A stretch of 64,000 nucleotides of DNA from Flavobacteriaceae bacterium. GTDB taxonomy: Bacteria; Bacteroidota; Bacteroidia; Flavobacteriales; Flavobacteriaceae. Every line of letters begins with the position of its first letter. Position 1 is the first letter of the stretch. Location: contig JABDIV010000046.1 in the NCBI GenBank assembly GCA_013003555.1, positions 37,404-101,403 of the forward strand. Direction: 5' to 3'. Below, piece by piece: positions 16,740 through 24,575 of this stretch. A program made the position numbers and the translations under genes. The notes under the pieces are model-generated. The model had not been told where the DNA came from. It did not search any database and saw nothing but the letters and a program-made list of their open reading frames with translations.

Positions 16740-16782
16740 CTTTTATCTACTTTGCCGTCTACAACTTTTGAAACTATACAAG

Positions 16783-17118
16783 ATGGCTAAGACATACTAT
16801 GATCCTTCCGACCTAAGAAAATTTGGTGACATTACCGAATGGAGCGAAGAGCTTGGCACTAAATTCTTTGACTATTACAATAAGGTTTTTGAAGAAGGGG
16901 TTCTTTCTGCCAGGGAAAAATCACTCATCGCATTAGCGGTCTCCCATGTTGTTAAATGCCCCTATTGCATCGATGCCTATTCGAAGGATGGCCTGCAACG
17001 CGGCATAACTAAAGAAGAAATGATGGAAGCTGTGCATGTGGGTGCAGCAATCGAAAGCGGAGCAACACTTGTTCATGCCGTGCAAATGATGAACAAAGTA
17101 AATAAACTGGAAATGTAA
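16783..17118 (+). CDS. Arsenosugar-cluster AhpD/CMD-like peroxidase protein
   Basis: 111 residues from the ATG at 16783; a TTG at 16768 would add five. It is a carboxymuconolactone decarboxylase/AhpD-fold protein with the redox pair CPYC (Cys59, Cys62) in HVVKCPYCIDAYSKDG. This subfamily is found next to arsS in arsenosugar loci. It may reduce or protect thiol or arsenic intermediates, but its role is not established. Its TAA is directly followed by the arsS ATG, so the two are translationally coupled. It is the first gene of the operon. Confidence 0.9.
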   Translation: MAKTYYDPSDLRKFGDITEWSEELGTKFFDYYNKVFEEGVLSAREKSLIALAVSHVVKCPYCIDAYSKDGLQRGITKEEMMEAVHVGAAIESGATLVHAVQMMNKVNKLEM

Positions 17119-18174
17119 ATGATCGCAAAATCACTACATAAGCGGCATAGTGACCTGGCCGAGGCTCAAAAGCAACTGGAGATCCTTTCCAATGGTATTT
17201 TCCAGGATGGATCTCTGCCGAAATTCAAGGATAAAATAGCGCAGATCGATCAATTTCCGTTAAGGCCAAAACCATTGGAAATACTTCAGATTAATGTCGG
17301 ATATATGTGTAACCAGGTCTGTGCTCACTGCCATGTGGATGCCGGCCCTGATCGAAAAGAGATCATGACCCGCGAGACTATGAAACAATGTCTGGAAGTG
17401 ATCAGGAAAACCGGGGCCCATACCTTAGACCTTACTGGAGGAGCACCAGAAATGAACCCTGATTTCAAGTGGTTCGTCAATGAGGCTTCAACGGCTGGCA
17501 TCAAAGATTTTATTGTCCGCTCTAACCTGACAATCATAAAGGCGAATAAAAAATATGCAGACCTGCCGAAATTCTTCAAATCGCATAACATCCATGTCGT
17601 ATCTTCTATGCCGCATTGGACACGCGGAAAAACCGACAAGCAACGCGGTGAAGGAGTATTTGACAAGTCCATTGAAGCTCTGAAAGACCTCAATGCTGTT
17701 GGCTATGGGATGCCCGGTTCAAATCTTCGATTAGACCTGGTTTACAACCCATCGGGGGCTTTCCTCCCGGGTGACCAGACCGCATTAGAGCATGACTTCA
17801 AACAAGCATTGCTTGACGATTTTGGTATTCATTTTCACAATCTTTTTGCCTTGACCAATTTACCGATTAGTCGTTTTTTAGATTATCTTATTGCTTCTGA
17901 CAATTATGAAGATTATATGTATAACCTTGTTGAAGCCTTTAATCCATCGGCAGTAACAAACGTGATGTGCACCAATACCATTTCTGTAAGTTGGGATGGC
18001 TGGCTGTATGATTGCGACTTCAACCAAATGCTTGATCTCAAGGTGGCAAGCAAAGTCAAACATATCAGTGACTATAACGAAGCATTACTTCAAAACAGGT
18101 TAATAACAATCTCTCAGCATTGTTACGGCTGTACCGCCGGAGCAGGCAGCAGCTGTCAGGGAAGTGTCGCTTAG
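17119..18174 (+). CDS. arsS: Radical SAM arsenosugar synthase ArsS
   Basis: 351 residues. The radical SAM cluster motif CxxxCxxC is Cys64-Cys68-Cys71 (YMCNQVCAHCHV), followed by TGGAPEMNPDF. The C-terminal domain has further cysteines (MCTNTISVSWDGWLYDCDFN; CYGCTAGAGSSC) as in this family. ArsS joins a 5'-deoxyadenosyl radical to dimethylated trivalent arsenic, giving 5'-deoxy-5'-dimethylarsinoyl-adenosine, the first arsenosugar intermediate. The call is supported by ArsM, two cluster-type glycosyltransferases and the AhpD-like gene in the same operon. Confidence 0.95.
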   Translation: MIAKSLHKRHSDLAEAQKQLEILSNGIFQDGSLPKFKDKIAQIDQFPLRPKPLEILQINVGYMCNQVCAHCHVDAGPDRKEIMTRETMKQCLEVIRKTGAHTLDLTGGAPEMNPDFKWFVNEASTAGIKDFIVRSNLTIIKANKKYADLPKFFKSHNIHVVSSMPHWTRGKTDKQRGEGVFDKSIEALKDLNAVGYGMPGSNLRLDLVYNPSGAFLPGDQTALEHDFKQALLDDFGIHFHNLFALTNLPISRFLDYLIASDNYEDYMYNLVEAFNPSAVTNVMCTNTISVSWDGWLYDCDFNQMLDLKVASKVKHISDYNEALLQNRLITISQHCYGCTAGAGSSCQGSVA

Positions 18175-18175
18175 C

Positions 18176-18670
18176 ATGAAAAAACAAATTCTGTTCATAT
18201 TAATCGTTCTGTTCGTATTGCCAGTCTGCGGCCAACGATCACTTAACAGGGTTATCGAAAAGCATAATGATGGCAGCGTCCCTTACATTTCGGTTGAAGA
18301 CCTGAACAAGTTGTCGGATGTAATTCTTTTCGACACAAGAGAAAAACGAGAATTTGATGTAAGTCATATAAAGAACGCGGTATTTGTCGGATATGAAACA
18401 TTCGATATTAATGCAGTAATTCGCCATCATCCCGAAAAAAATAAGACTATTGTTGTTTATTGTTCTATTGGAATTCGTTCAGAGGACATCGGTAAAAAAC
18501 TCCTTTCTGCGGGTTACACTAATGTTTTTAATTTGTACGGAGGCCTTTTTAATTGGTTTGAGCAGGATCTGCCTTTATATGAGAACAGTAACGAACAAAC
18601 CAACAGAATTCATGGGTTCACTCCATATTGGGGGAAATGGCTGAATAAAGGTCAAAAAATTTATGACTGA
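18176..18670 (+). CDS. Exported rhodanese-domain protein
   Basis: 164 residues from the ATG at 18176, one base after the arsS stop. A Sec signal (MKKQILFILIVLFVLPVCGQ) precedes a single rhodanese domain with active-site loop YCSIGIRS (Cys96). VCGQ could be a signal-peptidase I or a weak lipoprotein site. It may handle sulfane sulfur or bind oxyanions such as arsenate or arsenite in the periplasm. Rhodaneses recur in arsenosugar loci but have no proven step. It overlaps the next gene by 8 bases. Confidence 0.88.
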   Translation: MKKQILFILIVLFVLPVCGQRSLNRVIEKHNDGSVPYISVEDLNKLSDVILFDTREKREFDVSHIKNAVFVGYETFDINAVIRHHPEKNKTIVVYCSIGIRSEDIGKKLLSAGYTNVFNLYGGLFNWFEQDLPLYENSNEQTNRIHGFTPYWGKWLNKGQKIYD

Positions 18671-19274
18671 CGACTTGCTTATTGTTTTCATAAAAAATCC
18701 GGAAGCCGGAAAGGTCAAAACCAGGCTTGCCAAAACAATCGGTAACGCATCTGCACTTAAAGTCTACAGAGCCTTACTTAAGCACACCAATGATATAACA
18801 AAACAACTTTCATGCAACAAAATCCTGTACTATTCTGAAGCTATTAATCAGACTGATATCTGGTCGAATCAGACCTATCAAAAAGATGTTCAAATTGGCA
18901 GTAATCTTGGAGAGCGTATGCAGCATGCAATTAAAAGTGGATTTCAATCAGGTTACAAAAAAATTGTTTTAATCGGTAGCGATTGTTATGAATTACAATC
19001 AGGTCATATTCAAGAGGCATTTGACGCTTTAAATGATCATAACATTACAATTGGTCCGGCCCGAGATGGCGGTTATTATCTGATAGGCTTGACACGTGAA
19101 TATCCTCAAATTTTTAATAATAAACCTTGGGGAACATCCACCGTTTTGAAGGAAACATTAAAGGACTTAAACGGTGAAGCTGTATTTTTACTGAAGTCAT
19201 TAAATGATGTAGACACATTTAACGATTTGAAATCACACAACAACTTGCTTAAACTGATCAAGAAACATGATTAA
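18663..19274 (+). CDS. TIGR04282-type arsenosugar glycosyltransferase (DUF2064)
   Basis: 203 residues of a GT-A-like nucleotidyl/glycosyl transferase. The N-terminal motif is IVFIKNPEAGKVKTRLAKTIG, and the metal/substrate region includes LIGSDCYEL and GPARDGGYYLIGL. Proteins of this subfamily accompany ArsM/ArsS and are named for arsenosugar biosynthesis by association. Donor and acceptor are unknown. It has no membrane segment. It overlaps the rhodanese and nucleoside phosphorylase genes by 8 bases each, showing a compact operon. Confidence 0.9.
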   Translation: MTDDLLIVFIKNPEAGKVKTRLAKTIGNASALKVYRALLKHTNDITKQLSCNKILYYSEAINQTDIWSNQTYQKDVQIGSNLGERMQHAIKSGFQSGYKKIVLIGSDCYELQSGHIQEAFDALNDHNITIGPARDGGYYLIGLTREYPQIFNNKPWGTSTVLKETLKDLNGEAVFLLKSLNDVDTFNDLKSHNNLLKLIKKHD

Positions 19275-20079
19275 ATTTATTAATGAAACTGTTGACTATC
19301 TTAAGGAAAGGGAAATAGGCCCTGCCGATGTTGGCATCATTTTAGGAACCGGTCTCGGACAATTGGTCGATCATATCGATATCGAAAAGCAGATCAGCTA
19401 TAACCACATCCCGAATTTCCCCACGGCAACAGTCGAGTTTCATAAAGGCAAATTACTCTACGGTACCCTATCAGGTAAAAAAGTAATCGTCATGCAAGGA
19501 CGATTTCATGTTTATGAAGGATATTCATTATATGCGGTGACATATCCTGTAAGGATTATGGAGAAATTAGGCATAAAGACACTTCTTGTTTCGAATGCGG
19601 CCGGTGCGATAAACCTCAACTTTAAAAAAGGCGAATTGATGCTGATCGACGATCACATCAATTTACAGGGCAGTTCACCACTCGCCTTTAAGGGTGTTGA
19701 GCAACTCGGTGAGCGATTTACCGATATGAGCGCTCCTTATAATCCGGAACTGAATAAACGGTTCGAAGCGATCGCCAAATCAAACGATATTACCTTACAT
19801 AAGGGCGTGTATGCGAGTGTGGTCGGACCTCAGCTTGAAACTCGTGCCGAGTATAGAATGATTAAATTACTTGGAGCTGATGCTGTTGGTATGAGCACGG
19901 TGCCTGAAGTTATTGTGGCCAATCATCTGAATTTAAAGGTAGCAGCCGTGTCAGTTTTAACCGATGAATGCGACCCAAATAACTTAAAGCCTATAAACAT
20001 AAACGAAATCATAGCCATGGCAGAAAAAGCAGAACCACAAATGATCACTTTATTCACCGAATTAATAAAGACCTTATAA
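19267..20079 (+). CDS. Purine-nucleoside phosphorylase (trimeric family, Asp at specificity site)
   Basis: 270 residues of the trimeric PNP/MTAP family: VGIILGTGLGQL, QGRFHVYEGY, VSNAAGAIN, VVGPQLETRAEYRM and DAVGMSTVPE are all present. At the position of human PNP Asn243, which selects 6-oxopurines, this enzyme has Asp233 (VSVLTDECD). MTAP-type enzymes acting on 6-aminopurines also have Asp there. In this operon it could phosphorolyse the arsenic-bearing adenosine made by ArsS, releasing adenine. That link is inference; ordinary purine salvage is the alternative. Confidence 0.9.
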   Translation: MIKFINETVDYLKEREIGPADVGIILGTGLGQLVDHIDIEKQISYNHIPNFPTATVEFHKGKLLYGTLSGKKVIVMQGRFHVYEGYSLYAVTYPVRIMEKLGIKTLLVSNAAGAINLNFKKGELMLIDDHINLQGSSPLAFKGVEQLGERFTDMSAPYNPELNKRFEAIAKSNDITLHKGVYASVVGPQLETRAEYRMIKLLGADAVGMSTVPEVIVANHLNLKVAAVSVLTDECDPNNLKPININEIIAMAEKAEPQMITLFTELIKTL

Positions 20080-20080
20080 A

Positions 20081-21049
20081 ATGAGTTACCTGAATGCCAC
20101 CCATGACTTGTATAAAGAAGCGGCCTTAAGTCCGGATGTGGGACTCTGTTGCACCACCAACCCGATATGGGAATTACCCGGTTTAAAGATTCCCAGGATC
20201 ATGCAGGAAATGAATTACGGCTGCGGCAGCACTGTCCATGCCCGGGATCTCGTTAACAATCCTAAAATGCTCTATGTTGGTGTTGGAGGCGGCATGGAAT
20301 TGCTTCAATTTGCGTACTTCAACCGTCAGAAAGGTGGTGTGATTGGGGTTGATGTTGTGAATGAAATGCTCAAAGCTTCAAAAAAGAATTTAAAAGAAGC
20401 CGAACAATTAAATCCATGGTTTAATAGTTCGTTCGTCGAATTGATGAAAGGCGACGCCCTCAACTTACCGGTTGAAGATAATTCTATCGATGTAGCCGCC
20501 CAAAACTGCCTGTTTAATATTTTCAAGGAAGACGATTTAAAAAAGGCTATTGCTGAAATGTATCGTGTACTTAGGCCACATGGCCGATTAGTGATGAGCG
20601 ATCCTACCTGCGAGCAGCACATGAATGAGAACCTAAGAAATGACGACCGATTAAGGGCGCTTTGCTTAAGTGGCAGTTTGCCAATTGCCGATTATGTTAA
20701 AATGTTAACCGATGCGGGATTCGGAACCATCGAAATACGAGCCAGGAAGCCCTATCGCGTTCTTGATCCGAAACATTACGATACAGATGAATTGATATAC
20801 ATCGAATCGATTGAAGTGGCCGCTATAAAAGACCCAATGCCATCTGACGGAGCTTGTGTGTTTTCGGGAAAAGCTGCGATCTATTACGGAGATGACGATT
20901 ATATCGATGACAAAAAGGGCCATATCCTGTTAAAAAATCAACCGTTGGCTGTTTGTGATAAAACGGCCGCTGCCTTGTCGGCCTTAAACAGAGATGATAT
21001 CTTTATAAGTGAGTCGACCTATCATTACGACGGGGGCGGATGCTGCTAA
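20081..21049 (+). CDS. arsM: Arsenite S-adenosylmethionine methyltransferase ArsM
   Basis: 322 residues. SAM motif I is YVGVGGGMELLQF (~65-77), with IGVDVV and GDALNLPVEDNSIDV following. Arsenic-binding cysteines fit the family: Cys23-Cys24, Cys48 (MNYGCGSTVHARD), Cys177 (DPTCEQH) and Cys195, and the C-terminus ends in GGGCC. It methylates As(III) to mono- and dimethyl-arsenic, supplying ArsS. It lies one base after the phosphorylase gene. It is the long form seen in arsenosugar clusters rather than the short stand-alone ArsM. Confidence 0.93.
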   Translation: MSYLNATHDLYKEAALSPDVGLCCTTNPIWELPGLKIPRIMQEMNYGCGSTVHARDLVNNPKMLYVGVGGGMELLQFAYFNRQKGGVIGVDVVNEMLKASKKNLKEAEQLNPWFNSSFVELMKGDALNLPVEDNSIDVAAQNCLFNIFKEDDLKKAIAEMYRVLRPHGRLVMSDPTCEQHMNENLRNDDRLRALCLSGSLPIADYVKMLTDAGFGTIEIRARKPYRVLDPKHYDTDELIYIESIEVAAIKDPMPSDGACVFSGKAAIYYGDDDYIDDKKGHILLKNQPLAVCDKTAAALSALNRDDIFISESTYHYDGGGCC

Positions 21050-21070
21050 TCTTCTCATAGAAAGATCGGG

Positions 21071-21955
21071 ATGGAAAAATATTGGGACATCATCAAAAAC
21101 TCGTATTCGGGTTATTGGAATTATCTGAAACAAGAACTTTTTTTTCAGAATTACTGGGATAACTATTTTTATGGCTTAATCGCCATTTCACTTGTTGTTT
21201 GGTTGTTGGAAATTCGTTTTCCCTGGCGAAAAAATCAATCCGTGTTCAGACGTGACTTCTGGCTGGATACCTTTTATATGTTCTTTAACTTTTTCCTGCT
21301 GAATCTTATTGTTTTAATTGCACTATCGAATACAGCTTCCCAGTTTTTTAACGATTTGCTGAACGTTGTTAATCTTCAATTAACCGACCTTCAGTTATTT
21401 GATGTTGATGATTTACCACGTTGGGCCGGGTTATTTATTTTCTTTATCATCTCAGATTTTGTTCAATGGAATACCCACCGGCTCCTGCATCGTGTTTCAT
21501 GGCTATGGAATTTTCATAAGGTTCATCACAGCGTGAAACAGATGGGCTTTGCCGCCCACTTACGCTACCATTGGATGGAACCGGTGGTGTATAAATCGCT
21601 GCTTTATATTCCAATAGCAATAATTGGCGGATTTGACGCTCAGGATGTGGCGATCGTTCATTTTTTCGCATTGTCTGTCGGCCATCTCAATCATGCCAAT
21701 CTCGGTTGGAATTATGGTCCGCTGCGTTACATCCTCAATAATCCCAAAATGCATATCTGGCATCACGCCAAAGAACTACCGAAGAATGTAAGGTATGGGG
21801 TAAACTTCGGACTGACCTTAAGTATTTGGGATTATATTTTTAAAACCGATTACATCCCTGAAGACGGAAGGGACATCGAATTGGGTTTTCCCGGTGATGA
21901 AAGCTTTCCACAGGATTTTTTAAATCAAGAATTATATCCTTTTGGTAAATCATGA
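21071..21955 (+). CDS. Sterol desaturase / fatty-acid hydroxylase family membrane protein
   Basis: 294 residues with N-terminal membrane helices (YGLIAISLVVWLLEI; MFFNFFLLNLIVLIAL) and the di-iron His motifs of the superfamily: HRLLH and HKVHH near residues 136-153, HLNHANLGWNYG near 210, and HIWHHA near 235. It is likely an O2-dependent hydroxylase or desaturase of a lipid or related substrate at the inner membrane. It starts 21 bases after arsM and its stop overlaps the DUF547 start (ATGA). A role in making or tailoring an arsenolipid is possible but unproven. Confidence 0.88.
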   Translation: MEKYWDIIKNSYSGYWNYLKQELFFQNYWDNYFYGLIAISLVVWLLEIRFPWRKNQSVFRRDFWLDTFYMFFNFFLLNLIVLIALSNTASQFFNDLLNVVNLQLTDLQLFDVDDLPRWAGLFIFFIISDFVQWNTHRLLHRVSWLWNFHKVHHSVKQMGFAAHLRYHWMEPVVYKSLLYIPIAIIGGFDAQDVAIVHFFALSVGHLNHANLGWNYGPLRYILNNPKMHIWHHAKELPKNVRYGVNFGLTLSIWDYIFKTDYIPEDGRDIELGFPGDESFPQDFLNQELYPFGKS

Positions 21956-22770
21956 AAATTCTAATCTTTCTTTTTGTGTTATTGTTTCATAATGGTAGTT
22001 GTGAACGCCATGGTGAGCGTGCCACGCCATCAAATATTTCGGAAAACCCTAGCACACAAACGGCAGAAGAACCTTCCGGAAACATTCAACACGACACGTT
22101 CGAATCTGATCCTGCGACAAGTCAATCCAGCTTTGATCATTCGGTTTGGAATCAATTATTAAATCAATATGTAACGGTAGATGGTCAGGTTGATTATAAC
22201 GCTATTAAATTGGAACGGAATAAGCTTCAAAAATACATTTCACAATTAGCAAAAAACACCCCTGATAAAAACTGGTCAAAAGCAGATAAGCTGGCCTACT
22301 GGATTAATGCTTATAATGCGTTAACCGTTGACCTCATCCTGAGAAACTATCCCGTTAAAAGCATCAAGGATATCGATGATCCCTGGGAGCAACGCTTGTG
22401 GAATCTGGGATCAAAACAGTATAATCTCGACGAGGTTGAACATCAGATCTTAAGAAAAATGGATGAACCACGCATGCACTTCGCCATTGTTTGCGCCTCC
22501 TATTCCTGTCCGAAATTACGAAATGAAGCATATGTTGCCGAACGACTCGATCAACAACTAACCGAAGCTACCCGTTTATTTTTATCTGATACAAAACGAA
22601 ACTCAATTGCAGCCGATGCTATTGAGATCTCCAAAATATTTCAATGGTTCGCCAAGGATTTTAAGTCTGATGGGAGCGTTATCGACTTTATAAACCGGTA
22701 TACCGATGTTGACATTTCACCCAATGCCAGAAAACGTTATAAGACCTACAACTGGGCCTTAAATGAATAA
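21952..22770 (+). CDS. DUF547 lipoprotein
   Basis: 272 residues. An N-terminal signal with a plausible lipobox (LLFHNGSC, Cys17) is followed by a ~50-residue low-complexity linker. A DUF547 domain occupies ~residues 65-270: VDYNAIKLERNKLQKY, LAYWINAYNALTVDLIL, and FAIVCASYSCPKLRNEAY with its conserved Cys. DUF547 has a papain-like fold in some analyses; its function is unknown. The 4-base overlap upstream and the 8-base overlap downstream place it firmly in the arsenosugar operon. Confidence 0.88.
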   Translation: MKILIFLFVLLFHNGSCERHGERATPSNISENPSTQTAEEPSGNIQHDTFESDPATSQSSFDHSVWNQLLNQYVTVDGQVDYNAIKLERNKLQKYISQLAKNTPDKNWSKADKLAYWINAYNALTVDLILRNYPVKSIKDIDDPWEQRLWNLGSKQYNLDEVEHQILRKMDEPRMHFAIVCASYSCPKLRNEAYVAERLDQQLTEATRLFLSDTKRNSIAADAIEISKIFQWFAKDFKSDGSVIDFINRYTDVDISPNARKRYKTYNWALNE

Positions 22771-23455
22771 AATCTCAATTATCATCCCTGTTTTAAATGA
22801 GGCCGATAATATTGGACCTTTAATTCGACATTTACAACAGATAAGCAATCCCGAAAATATCGCAGATATTCTGGTTATAGATGGCGGAAGTTCAGATGAC
22901 AGTGTGGCGATTGCTTCAGCTTTTAATAATGTTACTGTTTTGCAGGAGGATTGCGGTAGGGCCAGGCAAATGAATACCGGTGCCAGGTCGGCGACCGGGG
23001 ATATACTTTACTTCCTTCATGCAGATTCGTTTCCCCCTAAACTATTTGACGAACTCGTGTTAACTGAAATCGAAAGAGATAATTTAGCAGGTTGTTTTCG
23101 ACTGAAATTTGATGACAACCACTGGTGGCTAAATTTAGCGGGATGGTTCACACAATTCAATTGGCGAATTTGCAGAGGAGGCGATCAAAGCCTTTTTATA
23201 ACCCGGGATTTATTTAGTTCTTTAAACGGCTTTGATGAGAACTATATAATCTATGAGGACAATGTATTGATATCTCAACTTTATGCCAGAAAGGAATTTG
23301 TTGTTGTTAACAAACCAATTATCACGTCTTCACGTCGGTATCGGAAGCATGGCATTTGGAAAACTCAATTTCATTTCTGGTCAATTCATCTTAAGAAAAA
23401 ACTTGGCGTACCAGCCGACTCTCTTTATCGCTATTATAAAAGAAATTTATCTTAA
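22763..23455 (+). CDS. TIGR04283-type arsenosugar glycosyltransferase (GT2)
   Basis: 230 residues of a GT-A/GT2 transferase: SIIIPVLNEADNIGPLIRHLQ, VIDGGSSDDSV, GRARQMNTGA, FLHADSFPP with the metal-binding Asp, and GGDQSLFITRDLF. TIGR04283 is the second transferase class tied to ArsM/ArsS loci. It would glycosylate an arsenoriboside or an aglycone, with no membrane helix visible. It is last in the operon. No strong plus-strand terminator follows; the two hairpins at 23.5-23.7 kb are oriented for the minus strand. Confidence 0.9.
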   Translation: MNKISIIIPVLNEADNIGPLIRHLQQISNPENIADILVIDGGSSDDSVAIASAFNNVTVLQEDCGRARQMNTGARSATGDILYFLHADSFPPKLFDELVLTEIERDNLAGCFRLKFDDNHWWLNLAGWFTQFNWRICRGGDQSLFITRDLFSSLNGFDENYIIYEDNVLISQLYARKEFVVVNKPIITSSRRYRKHGIWKTQFHFWSIHLKKKLGVPADSLYRYYKRNLS

Positions 23456-23514
23456 AAAGCTCACTGCCGATTGGTTAATCTCAAACGATTAAATAAGAAG
23501 GAGTTGATTATAAA

Positions 23515-23545
23515 CAACAAAAAGCCACTGATCAGATCAGTGGCC
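23515..23545 (-). terminator. Second minus-strand terminator
   Basis: GCCACTGA and TCAGTGGC form a perfect 8-bp stem with a 5-base loop. On the minus strand it is followed by TTTTTGTTGTTT. Confidence 0.7.
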
Positions 23546-23658
23546 GTCACATCAGTCCTTAGGTAAAATAGGTCTTTTTCCTTTAAAAGAAAAAATTTCC
23601 TGGTAACCAATGCCCTTGAAAAATTCCTACAAACCAATTTTTAAAAATTCAATTGATT

Positions 23659-23711
23659 CTAAAAAAATAGAGCCATCGATAAGGTTAATGTTATTAAACT
23701 TATGATGGCTC
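23659..23711 (-). terminator. Terminator of the two-component operon
   Basis: GAGCCATC and GATGGCTC, with an inner ATAAG/CTTAT stem, are followed on the minus strand by TATTTTTTT. It lies ~235 bases after the response regulator stop. Confidence 0.75.
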
Positions 23712-23945
23712 AGTGTGCAATTAGATTAACCGCTCTAAATTGCGCAACAAATTAATAGTTTCAATATGTCCCTAGAGATCATATTGATTACCAACCGCAC
23801 AAATCAACTTAAATATCATTGAATAGCAAGTAGAACTAATTGGATTTCATTTGTAGTTATTTCAACTACAAATTCAAAATTATAGGAGATAATACGCGTG
23901 TTTAACCGTAAATCATCAAAGGGAAACAATCATAATCTCTCGTCT

Positions 23946-24575
23946 TCAAATGATATTATTGTCAATGGCATATCTAATTATGGCGGCATTGTTTTTTAAT
24001 GAAAGTTTATTCATTATACGGCTCCTGTATGTACTGATGGTATTGACACTTAAACCAATATTTTTTGCTATTTCCGAAATTGACTGACCTTCAGCCATAT
24101 GCTGCATGACCTGAATTTCACGATCTGAGAGAAGATCAATCTCCTTTCCTTCTTTTTTTAGTCTTATGTTATTAATCAATAAATCTGAAACTGTTTCAGT
24201 AATATACTTCTTCCCTGACAATACCTTTTTTATGGCCGTTAATAATTCCTCAGGGGCGGTGTCTTTGTTTAAAAATCCTTGAGCTCCGGCTTTTAAGACC
24301 CTGATCGCATATTGATCCTCAGCCTGCACTGTTAGCATTATCACAGGTGTTTCAAAACGCATGGCACGTATTTGTTTCAAGGCATCAATTCCGTTCAATT
24401 CCGGCATTGATATATCCAGTAAGATCAGTTCAAATTTATCCTTACGAACCAAACTTATTACCTCGATGCCGTTCGAGGCTTCCACAAATTGATAATCCTC
24501 GAGGTCCTCCTTTAATAATTGGATGATTCCTTTCCTTAGAATTGCATGATCATCGGCTATAAGAATTTTTTTCAT
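23946..24575 (-). CDS. LuxR/NarL-family response regulator
   Basis: 209 residues from the ATG at 24575, where the receiver domain begins directly (MKKILIADDHAILRKG). Phosphoacceptor Asp54 is in LILLDISMPELNG, with acidic Asp8-Asp9 and the Lys of FLNKDTAPEE also present. A GerE/LuxR helix-turn-helix occupies ~145-205 (LLSDREIQVMQHMAEGQS, GLSVNTISTYRSRIMNKL). It binds DNA when phosphorylated by the adjacent kinase. The start lies inside the kinase gene (26-base overlap), so the two are coupled. Targets are unknown. Confidence 0.95.
   Translation of the reverse strand: MKKILIADDHAILRKGIIQLLKEDLEDYQFVEASNGIEVISLVRKDKFELILLDISMPELNGIDALKQIRAMRFETPVIMLTVQAEDQYAIRVLKAGAQGFLNKDTAPEELLTAIKKVLSGKKYITETVSDLLINNIRLKKEGKEIDLLSDREIQVMQHMAEGQSISEIAKNIGLSVNTISTYRSRIMNKLSLKNNAAIIRYAIDNNII

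Larger units (their letters stand above)
23456..23945. other. Convergent intergenic region with two minus-strand terminators
   Basis: 490 bases between the arsenosugar operon and the response regulator. No gene is visible. Two hairpins with minus-strand T tails are present (23515-23545 and 23659-23711). The 113 bases between them have no open frame and could belong to a small RNA or an extended 3' UTR. Confidence 0.5.
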
